NCBI GenBank assembly: GCA_017395685.1
Contig: JAFQOD010000004.1
Coordinates: forward strand, 124,001 to 188,000
DNA from: Clostridia bacterium
GTDB lineage: Bacteria; Bacillota; Clostridia; Christensenellales; Aristaeellaceae
Reading direction: 5' to 3'
DNA: 64,000 bases
The notes under the pieces were generated by a model, which was given only the letters and a program-made list of their open reading frames with translations, had not been told where the DNA came from and did no database searches. Below, in pieces: positions 34,371-43,233 of this stretch (positions are counted from its first letter, which is position 1; each line of letters opens with the position of its first letter). Both the position numbers and the translations under genes were made by a program.

Positions 34371-35918
34371 ATGAAACGCTGGATTACATGCCTCCTGATA
34401 GTTGTTTTATGCTTTGCTTCTATATCTGCCCAAGCAGAATTGACTGAGGGCAGTCGTTCATCCAGAGTATTGGCCGTGGAAGAAGGCGTGGAATTTTCCA
34501 TTTCCAAACCGAAGGAATGGATCTTTGTTACTCCGGAGAATATGGAAGAGCATATGGAATTACTTATGAGCCTGGGTGAAACAGAGGGGGATATCCGTGC
34601 CCGTTTTTCTGATGGCACCATACTTTTCGAAGCATATCATCCAAAGCTGAAAGAAGGCAGATACAGGGTTCAGATATTTGAAGATGCCTTTACCCGAAAC
34701 ATATGGAATCTGGATGATCTGACCAAAAAGCAATACATTGCTGTAGCCGACGAATTAAAAGAGTATTATTTTCAGGGATATCTGGATTTGATTAAAGTGG
34801 ATTACGAATCCTCCAGGGCCAGAGACCGCAGCTTTGATGGTTGCTATAATGCCTATCCGCCCTACAGCTATGAATCGGGATACTATCATCTGAAATTCAT
34901 AAACGGCAAGGCATATTTCTGCAGCTATTCTCAAAAGACGGAAGCAAGCCAGAAAAAGCATATCAAGGCCGACGGTACTTACGACCGGGTAATGGATTTG
35001 CTTCCGGGAATGGCAGGGCATGCCTATCTCAAGGGGGAAAAATTGCCCGCCGTCGCTGATCTGATGCCCGATGAACGATTGATTCTCAATGCACATTCCG
35101 GAGAATATACCTTCACTGGTATTTCTGAAAAGAAAGCAAATGTAGTTGTAAAAATCGGCGAAAAGCAGTGGGATGCAGCAGTGGACGAAGAAGGAACATA
35201 CACCGCCGTCATTCAGCTGCAGCCCGGGGAAAATGAAATCATCGCTATTGCCAATAAAGAGGGCCTTTCCGAAAATACTCTTTCCCATTTCATTTCTGTG
35301 GACGATGCCACTGCCGCCCTGGAACTCACAGAATATCCTTACGGAGATATGATCCGGGGGAAAATCAAGGTATCGGGCAAGGCTGCTCCCGGGGCGAAGG
35401 TGACGGTCAAGATTGATGAAAAGGAGCTTATGGAGCTGAGCATAAATGAAGATGGATCCTTCTCCCAAAATATTGAGGCGGAGGATTGGGTAGAGCATTC
35501 CATTGAAATCACTGCCTGCGAAGCGGGAAAAGAGGATTGCACCGCTATTTTCACTTTTTCATCCGTTTATGAGGATGCCTCAAAGGGAATCAGCGCATAC
35601 CGCAAAACCCTGACGGAGGGCCTTTCTGCCAAAAAGATCAGCAAAGATCCAGCCGCCTATATCGGGGATAGGATCAAGCTGGAGGTATACACCAAGGAAG
35701 TGGAAAGAACCGATGGCAGATTGATTCTCAAGGGTACCATAAATAAAAACAAGGAACAGCCAATTATTCTGGTATGCGATAATTATCTGCAGGATGAAAT
35801 TCTGGATAAGATGATCATCACCGTATACGGCGATGTGATTGAACCATCCCTCACGGAAGACCCAATTCCCCGGCTTCACGTGGAATATATTTCGTATCTC
35901 AAGAAAGTTTATCGATAA
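34371..35918 (+). CDS. Exported protein with Ig-like repeats, unknown function
   Basis: The ATG at 34371 follows GAGGAGTGAAG and gives 515 residues. The signal peptide is MKRWITCLLIVVLCFASISAQA. Residues 25-230 are an alpha/beta region of unknown fold, with SRSSRVLAVEEGVEFSI and SYSQKTEAS. Residues about 235-315 and 320-400 look like two beta-sandwich (Ig-like/bacterial Big) repeats: VVVKIGEKQWDAAVDEEGTYTAVIQL and VTVKIDEKELMELSINEDGSFSQNI. Residues about 425-515 form a small beta barrel (IGDRIKLEVYTKEVERTDGRLILKG). Probably a surface or secreted protein. Role unknown. Confidence 0.75.
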   Translation: MKRWITCLLIVVLCFASISAQAELTEGSRSSRVLAVEEGVEFSISKPKEWIFVTPENMEEHMELLMSLGETEGDIRARFSDGTILFEAYHPKLKEGRYRVQIFEDAFTRNIWNLDDLTKKQYIAVADELKEYYFQGYLDLIKVDYESSRARDRSFDGCYNAYPPYSYESGYYHLKFINGKAYFCSYSQKTEASQKKHIKADGTYDRVMDLLPGMAGHAYLKGEKLPAVADLMPDERLILNAHSGEYTFTGISEKKANVVVKIGEKQWDAAVDEEGTYTAVIQLQPGENEIIAIANKEGLSENTLSHFISVDDATAALELTEYPYGDMIRGKIKVSGKAAPGAKVTVKIDEKELMELSINEDGSFSQNIEAEDWVEHSIEITACEAGKEDCTAIFTFSSVYEDASKGISAYRKTLTEGLSAKKISKDPAAYIGDRIKLEVYTKEVERTDGRLILKGTINKNKEQPIILVCDNYLQDEILDKMIITVYGDVIEPSLTEDPIPRLHVEYISYLKKVYR

Positions 35919-35928
35919 AGAATGAAAA

Positions 35929-35966
35929 AACAGCCCCTGGGTGGGATAATTCCTGCCCGGGGGCTG
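35929..35966 (+). terminator. Terminator-like hairpin
   Basis: ACAGCCCCTGGG and CCCGGGGGCTGT form a strong stem. On the plus strand the T run is weak (TTCAAAA); on the minus strand six T residues follow. It separates the exported-protein gene from fba. Confidence 0.6.
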
Positions 35967-36026
35967 TTCAAAATGAAAATTTTCGTGTATAATGAATCAG
36001 ATAGCATTCTAAGGAGGATGATTGTT

Positions 36027-36992
36027 ATGGCTCTGGTTAATACCAAGGAAATGTTCAAGAAGGCCTATGAAGGCGGCTACGCTGTGGGCGCTTTCAACGT
36101 CAACAATATGGAAATCGTTCAGGGCATCACTGAAGCCGCTCAGGCTGTGAATGCTCCTGTGATTCTGCAGGTCAGCAAGGGCGCCCGTGCCTACGCCAAC
36201 CACACTTATCTGGTGAAGATGGTGGAAGCCGCCGTTCAGGAAACCGGCCTGCCCATCGCCCTGCATCTGGATCACGGCCCTGATTTTGAAACCTGCAAGG
36301 CCTGCATCGACGGCGGCTTCACCTCCGTTATGATCGACGGCAGCCATCTCAGCTTTGAAGAAAATATCGCCGTGACCAAGAAGGTTGTGGATTATGCCCA
36401 TGATCGCGGCGTTACCGTTGAAGGCGAACTGGGCCGTCTGGCCGGCGTGGAAGACGATGTGAAGGTTTCCGCCGAAGATTCCAGCTACACCCGTCCTGAA
36501 GAAGTGGAAGAATTCGCCACCCGCACCGGCTGCGACTCCCTGGCCATCGCCATCGGCACCAGCCACGGCGCCTATAAGTTCACTGCCGCTCAGTGCACCC
36601 GCAACGAACAGGGCATCCTGGTGCCCCCGCCCCTGCGCTTTGACATTCTGGAAGAAGTATCCAAGCGGCTGCCCGGCTTCCCCATCGTGCTGCACGGCGC
36701 TTCCTCTGTTCCCCAGAATTTCGTAAAGATCATCAATGAAAACGGCGGCAAAATGCCCGACGCCGTGGGTATCCCCGAAGAACAGCTGCGCAAGGCTGCC
36801 TCCATGGCCGTTTGCAAGATCAACATCGACAGCGACCTGCGCCTCTCCTTCACCGCCATGATCCGCAAGCACCTCATTGATCATCCCGATCATTTTGACC
36901 CCCGTCAGTATCTCACTGATGCCCGCAAGGCCCTGGGGGAAATGGTGCAGCATAAGATCGTAAATGTGCTGGGCTGCAACGGAAAGGCTTAA
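36027..36992 (+). CDS. fba: Class II fructose-bisphosphate aldolase
   Basis: This enzyme cleaves fructose 1,6-bisphosphate to dihydroxyacetone phosphate and glyceraldehyde 3-phosphate in glycolysis and runs in reverse for gluconeogenesis. The ATG at 36027 follows AAGGAGGATG and gives 321 residues. Class II zinc and catalytic motifs are present: LHLDHGPDFETC (catalytic Asp and zinc His), DGSHLSFEEN, AIGTSHGAYKF (zinc His) and IVLHGASSVP (zinc His). A TATAAT box at 35988-35993 lies upstream. Codon choice looks strongly optimised compared with its neighbours, as expected for an abundant enzyme. It ends in its own terminator. Confidence 0.96.
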   Translation: MALVNTKEMFKKAYEGGYAVGAFNVNNMEIVQGITEAAQAVNAPVILQVSKGARAYANHTYLVKMVEAAVQETGLPIALHLDHGPDFETCKACIDGGFTSVMIDGSHLSFEENIAVTKKVVDYAHDRGVTVEGELGRLAGVEDDVKVSAEDSSYTRPEEVEEFATRTGCDSLAIAIGTSHGAYKFTAAQCTRNEQGILVPPPLRFDILEEVSKRLPGFPIVLHGASSVPQNFVKIINENGGKMPDAVGIPEEQLRKAASMAVCKINIDSDLRLSFTAMIRKHLIDHPDHFDPRQYLTDARKALGEMVQHKIVNVLGCNGKA

Positions 36993-37027
36993 TTGAAAAT
37001 CTGCGGTAAAGATTTTGCCGCATCATA

Positions 37028-37062
37028 AGGCCATGGCGGCATCGTCTGCCATGGTCTTTATT
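37028..37062 (+). terminator. Terminator of fba
   Basis: GGCCATGGC pairs with GCCATGGTC across a ten-base loop and is followed by TTTATTT. Confidence 0.8.
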
Positions 37063-37085
37063 TGCTAAAGAAGGCGGGAAAACAT

Positions 37086-37613
37086 ATGACGGTTTATTAT
37101 GAAGATGCATGCATCAGGATCCGCAGCATGGAAAAATCCGATTGCAGGATATTTTATGATACCTATCTTTCTTATAACTGGCATCCTGAAATGGCAACCT
37201 ATGAAAATTATTACCGGGATCAAGAAGAGGGAAAACGACTGGTGTTCATTGCGGAATATCAGGGAGCGGTATCCGGGATATGCACCTTGGTTTTGAATCC
37301 TGATCAGGGCCCATTCGGCAATCAGGGCATCCCGGAAATTGAGGACTTAGGCGTATTTTTCCACGTCCATAAGAAAGGCATTGGAAGCCGTCTTCTGGAT
37401 GCAGCGGAAAAGGAAGCGGCAAAACGGGTGGGGGCCGTGTATCTGGCTGTGGGCGTTCATTCCGGCTATGGCCCTGCCCAAAGAATCTATGTGAAGCGGG
37501 GCTATCTGCCCGATGGCAGCGGCGTATGGTACAAAGGGAAGGTGCTGGATCAATATGCACCCTGCTGCAATGATGATGATCTGCTGCTGTATATGTCAAA
37601 GGAACTGCAATGA
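37086..37613 (+). CDS. GNAT-family N-acetyltransferase
   Basis: The ATG at 37086 follows AAGGCGGG and gives 175 residues. The acetyl-CoA-binding motif A is VHKKGIGSRLLDAAEKEAAKR (shortened Q/R-x2-G-x-G/A form GIGS), preceded by EIEDLGVFF and followed by AVGVHSGYGPAQRIYVKRGYLPDGSG, which is the usual motif B. Members of this group acetylate small amines, antibiotics or proteins; the acceptor cannot be deduced. It may be co-transcribed with the small hypothetical gene that follows. Confidence 0.88.
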   Translation: MTVYYEDACIRIRSMEKSDCRIFYDTYLSYNWHPEMATYENYYRDQEEGKRLVFIAEYQGAVSGICTLVLNPDQGPFGNQGIPEIEDLGVFFHVHKKGIGSRLLDAAEKEAAKRVGAVYLAVGVHSGYGPAQRIYVKRGYLPDGSGVWYKGKVLDQYAPCCNDDDLLLYMSKELQ

Positions 37614-37644
37614 AGAATGAAAATAAAACTTTCAAGAGGACTGG

Positions 37645-37947
37645 ATGAAAATGGAAGTATTGAAATATACGGATATCATCTCTGTGACTTCGGAGGGAAT
37701 CACATTTGCCAATCACAACCCAATCATTTTTTCTGAATGTATCAGGGAGAAGAAAGGATCGCGATGTATTGCCGAAAGAAATATTGATGCATCTCCCGCT
37801 TATTTTGATTTTTATCCCCTGGGCATATTAATCAGAATCGTTTTTGATAAAAGAGGATTATTTTCAGCAAGCAGGAATCGAAAAGCTTTTCTGCGTTTGC
37901 AGAAAATGATTTTGTCATATGGCTATACCACCTATGATTTAAGCTGA
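37645..37947 (+). CDS. Hypothetical 100-residue protein
   Basis: ATG at 37645 follows AGAGGACT at a close spacing. The protein has no signal peptide, membrane segment or recognised motif. It is moderately basic in its C-terminal half (SRNRKAFLRLQKMI). It could be a short alpha/beta protein. The base composition is more A+T rich than in neighbouring genes, which may mean acquired sequence. Only the ribosome site and the uninterrupted frame support it. Confidence 0.45.
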   Translation: MKMEVLKYTDIISVTSEGITFANHNPIIFSECIREKKGSRCIAERNIDASPAYFDFYPLGILIRIVFDKRGLFSASRNRKAFLRLQKMILSYGYTTYDLS

Positions 37948-38004
37948 AGAGAACTGTTTAAAATGTGCAGCGGGGATAGATCATAACATTCAGAAATAAA
38001 TAAA

Positions 38005-38075
38005 CTCCCCAAGCAGCTTTCTTGGGGAGAGCGCGAGAGGGGGATTCTTTGGCTTACAAAGAATCCCCCTCTCGC
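38005..38075. terminator. Two adjacent hairpins between convergent genes
   Basis: The first is CTCCCCAAG / CTTGGGGAG (9 pairs, 38005-38029). The second is a perfect 19-base stem, GCGAGAGGGGGATTCTTTG with CAAAGAATCCCCCTCTCGC, and a five-base loop (38033-38075). On the minus strand the first hairpin is followed by TTTATTT, so it can end the transcript of the inhibitor gene. The long perfect stem is unusual for a simple terminator. Confidence 0.7.
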
Positions 38076-38091
38076 AGTATTTGTGTGTTAT

Positions 38092-38745
38092 TTACCGAAC
38101 CAAGGGGCGGGCCTGTGGGGGAGCGAGGGTTTCCCAGGCGATAACGCCGATCTGGGCGGGGATGGACATGGTCATGGCGCCGTTGAACCAGATTTTCACG
38201 TTCTCTTCCAGGGTGGGCAGGGGCATATCTTCGCCGAAGAAGGCCAGCACTTCGCCGTGGGTTTCGGTATTCAGCAGGGCGGAATGATTTTCTTCATCGA
38301 TTTCCACTACCTGGCCGATGATGGGAGCGGCGCCTTCCAGATCGCGGATGTAGAGATTGCCTTCTTCATCCACCTGAACCAGGTAAGCGCTGGTCATCAT
38401 ATCGGTGGGATCGAAAGGACGGAAGTAATTCAGCAGCAGAATGGTTTCGCCAGGGGCAACGGCGGTGATTTCAAAATAATGGGTGCCGCCTACGCCTACC
38501 ATGCCTTCTTCGGCTTCATCGGCTACATAATCGCCATCGGGATTGACCAGTTCCACAACGCCATCCTTCAGCAGGAAGGCAGTCCACTGATAACCGGTGG
38601 TGGGATTGGAAGGCAGGGCGAACTGTGCATGGGCGGCAACGGGGGGATAAACGGTGAAAACTTCGGGGCTTTCGGTATCTTCAGCCAGGGCAAAGGGGAT
38701 CATCAGCATCAGGGCGGCCAGCAGGGCGATCATTTTTTTCATCAT
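38092..38745 (-). CDS. Exported chagasin-like (I42) cysteine protease inhibitor
   Basis: The 217-residue protein has a signal peptide (MKKMIALLAALMLMIPFALA). Residues about 30-125 match the chagasin/I42 fold. The three inhibitory loops are LPSNPTTGYQW (NPTTGY), VGVGGTHYF (GxGG) and LNYFRPFD (RPW-like, with Phe in place of Trp). The C-terminal 90 residues form a second beta domain (GQVVEIDEENHSALLNT and AQIGVIAWETL). Bacterial I42 proteins restrain papain-like proteases, either their own or a host's. GGAGGAAAG precedes the start. It is encoded alone. Confidence 0.82.
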   Translation of the reverse strand: MMKKMIALLAALMLMIPFALAEDTESPEVFTVYPPVAAHAQFALPSNPTTGYQWTAFLLKDGVVELVNPDGDYVADEAEEGMVGVGGTHYFEITAVAPGETILLLNYFRPFDPTDMMTSAYLVQVDEEGNLYIRDLEGAAPIIGQVVEIDEENHSALLNTETHGEVLAFFGEDMPLPTLEENVKIWFNGAMTMSIPAQIGVIAWETLAPPQARPLVR

Positions 38746-38902
38746 GGTTTCTTTCCTCCAATTTTTCCTGAATAATCAGGGGATTTTTTTTGTTTGGGTT
38801 CTTGCTCACCGGGTGACGCTAATATAGACGAATGCGAAAGAAAAAAGTTCCCGCATTTTCAAAAAAAATTTTATTTTTTATTATCATGAAAAATCCCAAA
38901 TA

Positions 38903-38931
38903 TTGCGGCCTGGAATAAAGCGTGATATACT
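38903..38931 (+). promoter_or_regulatory. Promoter of the moxR operon
   Basis: TTGCGG (38903-38908), 17 bases, TATACT (38926-38931), about 45 bases before the moxR ATG. Confidence 0.6.
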
Positions 38932-38976
38932 TTAATCTGTAGATTCTGATACCGACCGTTCAAAAGGAGAATACAT

Positions 38977-39927
38977 ATGCAATATCAGGAAATCAGCAGC
39001 CTGGCAAAACGGGTGAAGGAAAATGTGGCCAAAGTAATCATCGGCAGGGAAGAACAGATGGATCTGATCCTGACGGCCATGATTTCCGGCGGCCATGTTT
39101 TATTGGAGGATGTGCCCGGAACCGGCAAAACCATGATGGCCCGATCCATGGCCAAATCCCTGGAATGCGCCTTTGCCCGAGTGCAGTTTACCCCCGATCT
39201 GCTGCCTGCGGATATCACGGGCATGAATGTTTATCAGCCTGGCGAGGGGAAATTTGAATTTATGCCCGGCCCTGTGTTTACCAATATTCTGTTGGCGGAC
39301 GAAATCAACCGGGCTACCCCCCGTACCCAATCCGCTCTGCTGGAATGCATGGAAGAAAAACAGGTGACCGACAGCGGGGTCACCCGCAGATTGCCCCCGC
39401 CCTTTATGGTGATTGCCACCCAGAACCCGGTGGAAACCCAGGGCACTTTCCCGCTGCCCGAAGCACAATTGGATCGTTTTCTGATGCGGCTTTCCATGGG
39501 CTATCCGGAAGGGGAGGAGGCGCTGCAGCTGATGGAACGGTTCATCCGCTCCAGCCCCATTGAAGAAATTTCCGCCGTTGCGGGGCAACAGGAAATCTGC
39601 GATGCGCAGAAGATTTATGTGCAGTGCGATGTATCCAAGCCGGTGATGGAATATATTGCAGCGCTCTGCCAGGAAACCAGGGATCAGAAATTGGTGCAGC
39701 TTGGTGTATCCCCTCGCGGCATGCTGGCACTGCTTCGGGCATCCCAGGCCTATGCTGCCATTCAGGGCAGGGATTATGTCATTCCTGATGATGTGAAGAA
39801 ACTGGCTGTTCCGGTATTGGCCCATCGTGTGATTCTCCGGGGCCTGTATGGCAAGAGCGGGGAAAATGAGAAATTCATCCATGAAATTCTGGAACGGGTG
39901 CCCGCCCCCACTGAGGCGGCCCAATGA
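38977..39927 (+). CDS. MoxR-family AAA+ ATPase
   Basis: The 316-residue protein has Walker A LLEDVPGTGKT (about 43-53), Walker B NILLADEINRATPRTQSALLECM, sensor 1 VIATQNPVETQGTFPLPEAQLDRFLM, and a C-terminal AAA lid (VSPRGMLALLRASQAYAA). MoxR ATPases act as chaperones for metal insertion or complex assembly, normally with a DUF58/VWA partner, encoded next with an overlapping start. AAAGGAG precedes the ATG. The target is unknown. Confidence 0.93.
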   Translation: MQYQEISSLAKRVKENVAKVIIGREEQMDLILTAMISGGHVLLEDVPGTGKTMMARSMAKSLECAFARVQFTPDLLPADITGMNVYQPGEGKFEFMPGPVFTNILLADEINRATPRTQSALLECMEEKQVTDSGVTRRLPPPFMVIATQNPVETQGTFPLPEAQLDRFLMRLSMGYPEGEEALQLMERFIRSSPIEEISAVAGQQEICDAQKIYVQCDVSKPVMEYIAALCQETRDQKLVQLGVSPRGMLALLRASQAYAAIQGRDYVIPDDVKKLAVPVLAHRVILRGLYGKSGENEKFIHEILERVPAPTEAAQ

Positions 39928-41003
39928 ACATCTGGGTCTTGCTGCTGGCGGTGCTGATCCTTGGAGGATTGCAGCGCCGGATACTGAAAAAATTTGGTTT
40001 ACGGGGGCTGAAATACAGCCGTCGGTTTTCTGCTGCCGCCGTTTATGAGGGAGAATCCGGGGAACTGGTGGAGGTGCTGCGAAATGACCGCCCACTCTTT
40101 ATCCCCTGGCTCCGGGCGGAATCCCGCATATCGCCCCATCTTCGCTTTGGCAGCCAGGAAAATCTTTCTGTCAAGGGGGATATGTATCACAAAAGCGTGT
40201 TTACCCTGCGTCCTTATCAGCAGATTACAAGACGCCATAAGGTGCGTTTTCTGCATCGGGGGGCCTATGATGCGGGTAATGTGACGCTGACCATCGGCGA
40301 TCTGCTGGATCTCGGAGCGGATCATATTGAACTGCATGAAACGGCCGAAATTCTGGTATATCCCAGGATACTGCCCCAGGATCAGCTGCCCTTGCCCGTA
40401 TCCCGGCTGCAGGGGGATCTGATTGTGCGCCGGCATCTGATCACCGATCCTTTCTTCGTCAATGGTATCCGCCCTTATCAGCGGGGGGATAATCCCCGGG
40501 ATGTGCACTGGCCCGCCACTGCCAGGATGGGGGAAATGCAGGTAAAAACCCATGATTATACTGCTGATACCAAATTGCTGGTGATCATCAATTGCCAGAT
40601 GAGCGAAGGGCAATGGGGCGATCTGATGGATTATGAACAGGATATGATTGAGCACGCCATCGCTATTGCCGCAACGCTCTGCATCCGTGTGCTTTCTGCC
40701 GGGGTGGCTGCCGGCTTTGCTGCCAATATGCCCCTTGGAAAGGAGGCGGGCTGCGCCATGCTGATGCCGGAAAGGGGAAGTGTGCGGGAGGAGGAATTGC
40801 TTTCTGCCTTTGCCCGGCTGCGCATTCACAGGGAGAGGAATTTCCCTTCTTTCCTGGAGGATCTGTATTTTTTAAGGAATACGGATATCCTGGTGCTGTC
40901 TCCCTATTCCAGTCCGGATATTGAGGAAAAATTGCAGCAATTGAAAATGATGGGCAATACCATTACCATGTATCTGATGGGAAAGGGGGAGACGCGCCTG
41001 TGA
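39924..41003 (+). CDS. DUF58 domain protein
   Basis: The 359-residue protein overlaps moxR by ATGA. It has a short N-terminal hydrophobic segment (IWVLLLAVLILGGL), a beta-rich middle region and the DUF58 core RPYQRGDNPRDVHWPATARMGEMQVKTHD (about 183-211), then a VWA-like alpha/beta domain (KLLVIINCQMSEG and DILVLSPYS). DUF58 proteins form a module with MoxR and a transmembrane DUF4129 protein, encoded next. The MIDAS metal site of true VWA domains is not obvious. Confidence 0.9.
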   Translation: MNIWVLLLAVLILGGLQRRILKKFGLRGLKYSRRFSAAAVYEGESGELVEVLRNDRPLFIPWLRAESRISPHLRFGSQENLSVKGDMYHKSVFTLRPYQQITRRHKVRFLHRGAYDAGNVTLTIGDLLDLGADHIELHETAEILVYPRILPQDQLPLPVSRLQGDLIVRRHLITDPFFVNGIRPYQRGDNPRDVHWPATARMGEMQVKTHDYTADTKLLVIINCQMSEGQWGDLMDYEQDMIEHAIAIAATLCIRVLSAGVAAGFAANMPLGKEAGCAMLMPERGSVREEELLSAFARLRIHRERNFPSFLEDLYFLRNTDILVLSPYSSPDIEEKLQQLKMMGNTITMYLMGKGETRL

Positions 41004-42268
41004 AGGATCGGTTGCATATCCTGCCGGCAAAAGCCTTGACGGCCTTTTCGATGGTGCTGGGCTTTCTTCCCCTCTTTCTGCTGGCGGGGGTGCATTTTCT
41101 GCCCCATGACAGGGGAATCTGGTTTTTGCTGCCGTCCCTTTCCCTCACCTGGGGAATCCTTGGATATTGCCTGCCCAAAAGGATCAGGCTGCCCTTTGCT
41201 CTTGTGGGCAGTGCTGGATTGATAGCCGCTGCATTCCTGTTAACGCCGGCTTATGGCTTTCCGGGGCCTTTTATCCCTGTTATACCTTGCATTGCATTAT
41301 TGGTGGCAATGCCTTCTGCCTGGGGGCGGCCTGCCTGGGATGAATGGCCGCTGCCGATGTGGATTGCCGGCATTCTAGTCCATCTGGTCAGCCGCTTTTT
41401 TCAGGATATGATCCAGACGGCGGGGGTGAAAATGATTCTGGATATGGGATTCGTTCTGTATCTGTTCTGCTTTTTGACGATGATGAACCGTCAGGGCCTG
41501 CGGAGCGGCATGCATGGAAGCCAGAAGGCCCCTGCCGTCATGCGGCGGCGAAATCAGCTGCTGCTGCTTGCATTGTTTATCCCGGCGGCGCTGGCTGCCT
41601 GCTGGGGAGTGCTGGGCCGTCTGCTGGATGAATTGTGGCATTGGATCGGGCGTTTGATCGGCAATGCTGTTTCCTGGCTGATGTCGCTGCTGGAAAGCGA
41701 TCAGATTGCGATGGTGGAGGGGCCCATGGGCATGCCCCAGCAGAATCTGGGCGGTCTGATGGAAGCAGAAGGGGAAAAAAGCATGTTTTCCCAGATCATA
41801 GAAATCGTATTTATTGTGATGGCTTCCATTCTGGCGTTGGCGGCACTGATTGTTTTTATCTGGTTTCTGGGAAAGAAATTCCTGGCCTTGATTGATCTGA
41901 TCAAGCAGCGGCTGCGCCGGTTTGCTGCGGCCTCTGCGGAAGATTATGTGGATGAAGCGGAAAGCACCCTGGATATGGATGAACAGGCAAAACTGCTTCG
42001 TGCAAAAATCAAAAAAGCGTTTTCAAGGCCCCGCCAGATCCCTTGGGATGAATTGGACGGCAGGGCACGGGTGCGCAGGCTGTATCAGCAATTTTTGCAA
42101 AAAAAGCCCCAGGTCAGGGGGCTTACCGCCCGTGAGGCGCTGCATCAGGAAAAGAAGTATTCTCAGGCACAGGCCGCTTCCTTTGCAGATCTGTATGAAA
42201 AAGCGCGATACAGCCGACATGATATTGCTGCTGAGGCTGCGGATCAATTGCGCAGGCAGGTCAAATGA
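41000..42268 (+). CDS. Membrane protein with DUF4129-like C-terminus
   Basis: The 422-residue protein overlaps the DUF58 gene by four bases. Several hydrophobic segments lie between residues 12 and 205, one more at about 265-290 (IIEIVFIVMASILALAALIVFIWFLG). The cytoplasmic tail (about 330-420) has LLRAKIKKAF and GLTAREAL, typical of DUF4129. In many bacteria this position holds a transglutaminase-domain protein; no Cys-His-Asp transglutaminase core is visible here, so this is the short form. Acts at the membrane with MoxR and DUF58 (inference). Confidence 0.8.
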   Translation: MKDRLHILPAKALTAFSMVLGFLPLFLLAGVHFLPHDRGIWFLLPSLSLTWGILGYCLPKRIRLPFALVGSAGLIAAAFLLTPAYGFPGPFIPVIPCIALLVAMPSAWGRPAWDEWPLPMWIAGILVHLVSRFFQDMIQTAGVKMILDMGFVLYLFCFLTMMNRQGLRSGMHGSQKAPAVMRRRNQLLLLALFIPAALAACWGVLGRLLDELWHWIGRLIGNAVSWLMSLLESDQIAMVEGPMGMPQQNLGGLMEAEGEKSMFSQIIEIVFIVMASILALAALIVFIWFLGKKFLALIDLIKQRLRRFAAASAEDYVDEAESTLDMDEQAKLLRAKIKKAFSRPRQIPWDELDGRARVRRLYQQFLQKKPQVRGLTAREALHQEKKYSQAQAASFADLYEKARYSRHDIAAEAADQLRRQVK

Positions 42269-42289
42269 CGAAAGAAAGAATGAAGGAAA

Positions 42290-43129
42290 ATGGAAAAATT
42301 CTGCATGGGGCTCAATGCACAATTCGGGCCTGCCCTGGTTGATCAGATTTCGATGCTGAAGCAGGCAGGATTTCACGGCTTTTTTGTGAAATGGGAGAGA
42401 GGAATGGATATTGCTCCCTTATACGAAAGAGCAGTGCAGGAAGGCATGATTTTCCAATCCATTCACGGCCCTTTTCTCAAGGCAGATCAATTGTGGCAAG
42501 AAACGGATCAGACCCAGGATGTACTGGATGAAATGATCGAATGCCTGCATGTCTGCCACCGGTTTCAGGTGCCGGTCATGGTTTGCCATGCGTATATTGG
42601 ATTTGGAAGGGAATATTGCCCCAACGCCTACGGCATAAAAAATTTTGAAAAACTGATTCAGGCTGCACAGCAGCTTCGTATTCGCATCGCATTCGAGAAT
42701 ACAGAAGGGGAAGAATATCTGGCCTGCTTGATGGATCGCTTTTCTTCTTCGGAATGGGTTGGGTTTTGCTGGGATACCGGCCATGAAATGTGCTATAACC
42801 GGGGCAGGGATATGATGGCCTCCTATGGCAATCGCCTGATGGCAACCCATATCAATGATAATCTGGGCATCAGTGATCCTGATGGAAAGATTTTCTGGAC
42901 GGATGATCTGCATCTTCTGCCTTTTGACGGAATCGGTAACTGGAAAGAAATAGCGGGAAAATTGAGGAAATATCATTTCTCCGGCCCCCTGACTTTTGAA
43001 TTGCTGAAAAAAAGCAAGCCTGGCCGAAATGAAAATGATGTGTATGATCGAATGAGCACAGAGGCGTATTTTGCGGCTGCTTATGAGAGGGCCGTCCGGC
43101 TGTATGAGCTGATCCATAACGCAGAATAG
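42290..43129 (+). CDS. Sugar phosphate isomerase/epimerase (AP endonuclease 2 fold)
   Basis: The 279-residue TIM-barrel protein has the family pattern: FFVKWERG, FQSIHGPFLKAD, VMVCHAYIGFG, IAFENTEGEEY, GFCWDTGHEMCYN, ATHINDNLGIS, GIGNWKEIAGKLRKY and GPLTFELLKKS. Metal ligands are the Glu in FENTE, the Asp and His in WDTGHE, the His in HINDN and the Glu near the C-terminus. Substrates in this family are sugars or inositols. AAGGAAA precedes the ATG. It could serve uronate or sugar metabolism tied to the pectinase downstream (inference). Confidence 0.88.
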   Translation: MEKFCMGLNAQFGPALVDQISMLKQAGFHGFFVKWERGMDIAPLYERAVQEGMIFQSIHGPFLKADQLWQETDQTQDVLDEMIECLHVCHRFQVPVMVCHAYIGFGREYCPNAYGIKNFEKLIQAAQQLRIRIAFENTEGEEYLACLMDRFSSSEWVGFCWDTGHEMCYNRGRDMMASYGNRLMATHINDNLGISDPDGKIFWTDDLHLLPFDGIGNWKEIAGKLRKYHFSGPLTFELLKKSKPGRNENDVYDRMSTEAYFAAAYERAVRLYELIHNAE

Positions 43130-43233
43130 TTTATCCTCTTCATTTACCGGCACAACGCTTCAGCTTGATGGGGGAAACGACAGAAATATTGTAAAATGAA
43201 AATAATGGAAAATAAATTCCGGGAGGAGTAAGC

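Noticed and set aside
38033-38075. Possible tRNA or IS end
   Set aside because: The hairpin lacks cloverleaf arms and a transposase or target duplication.
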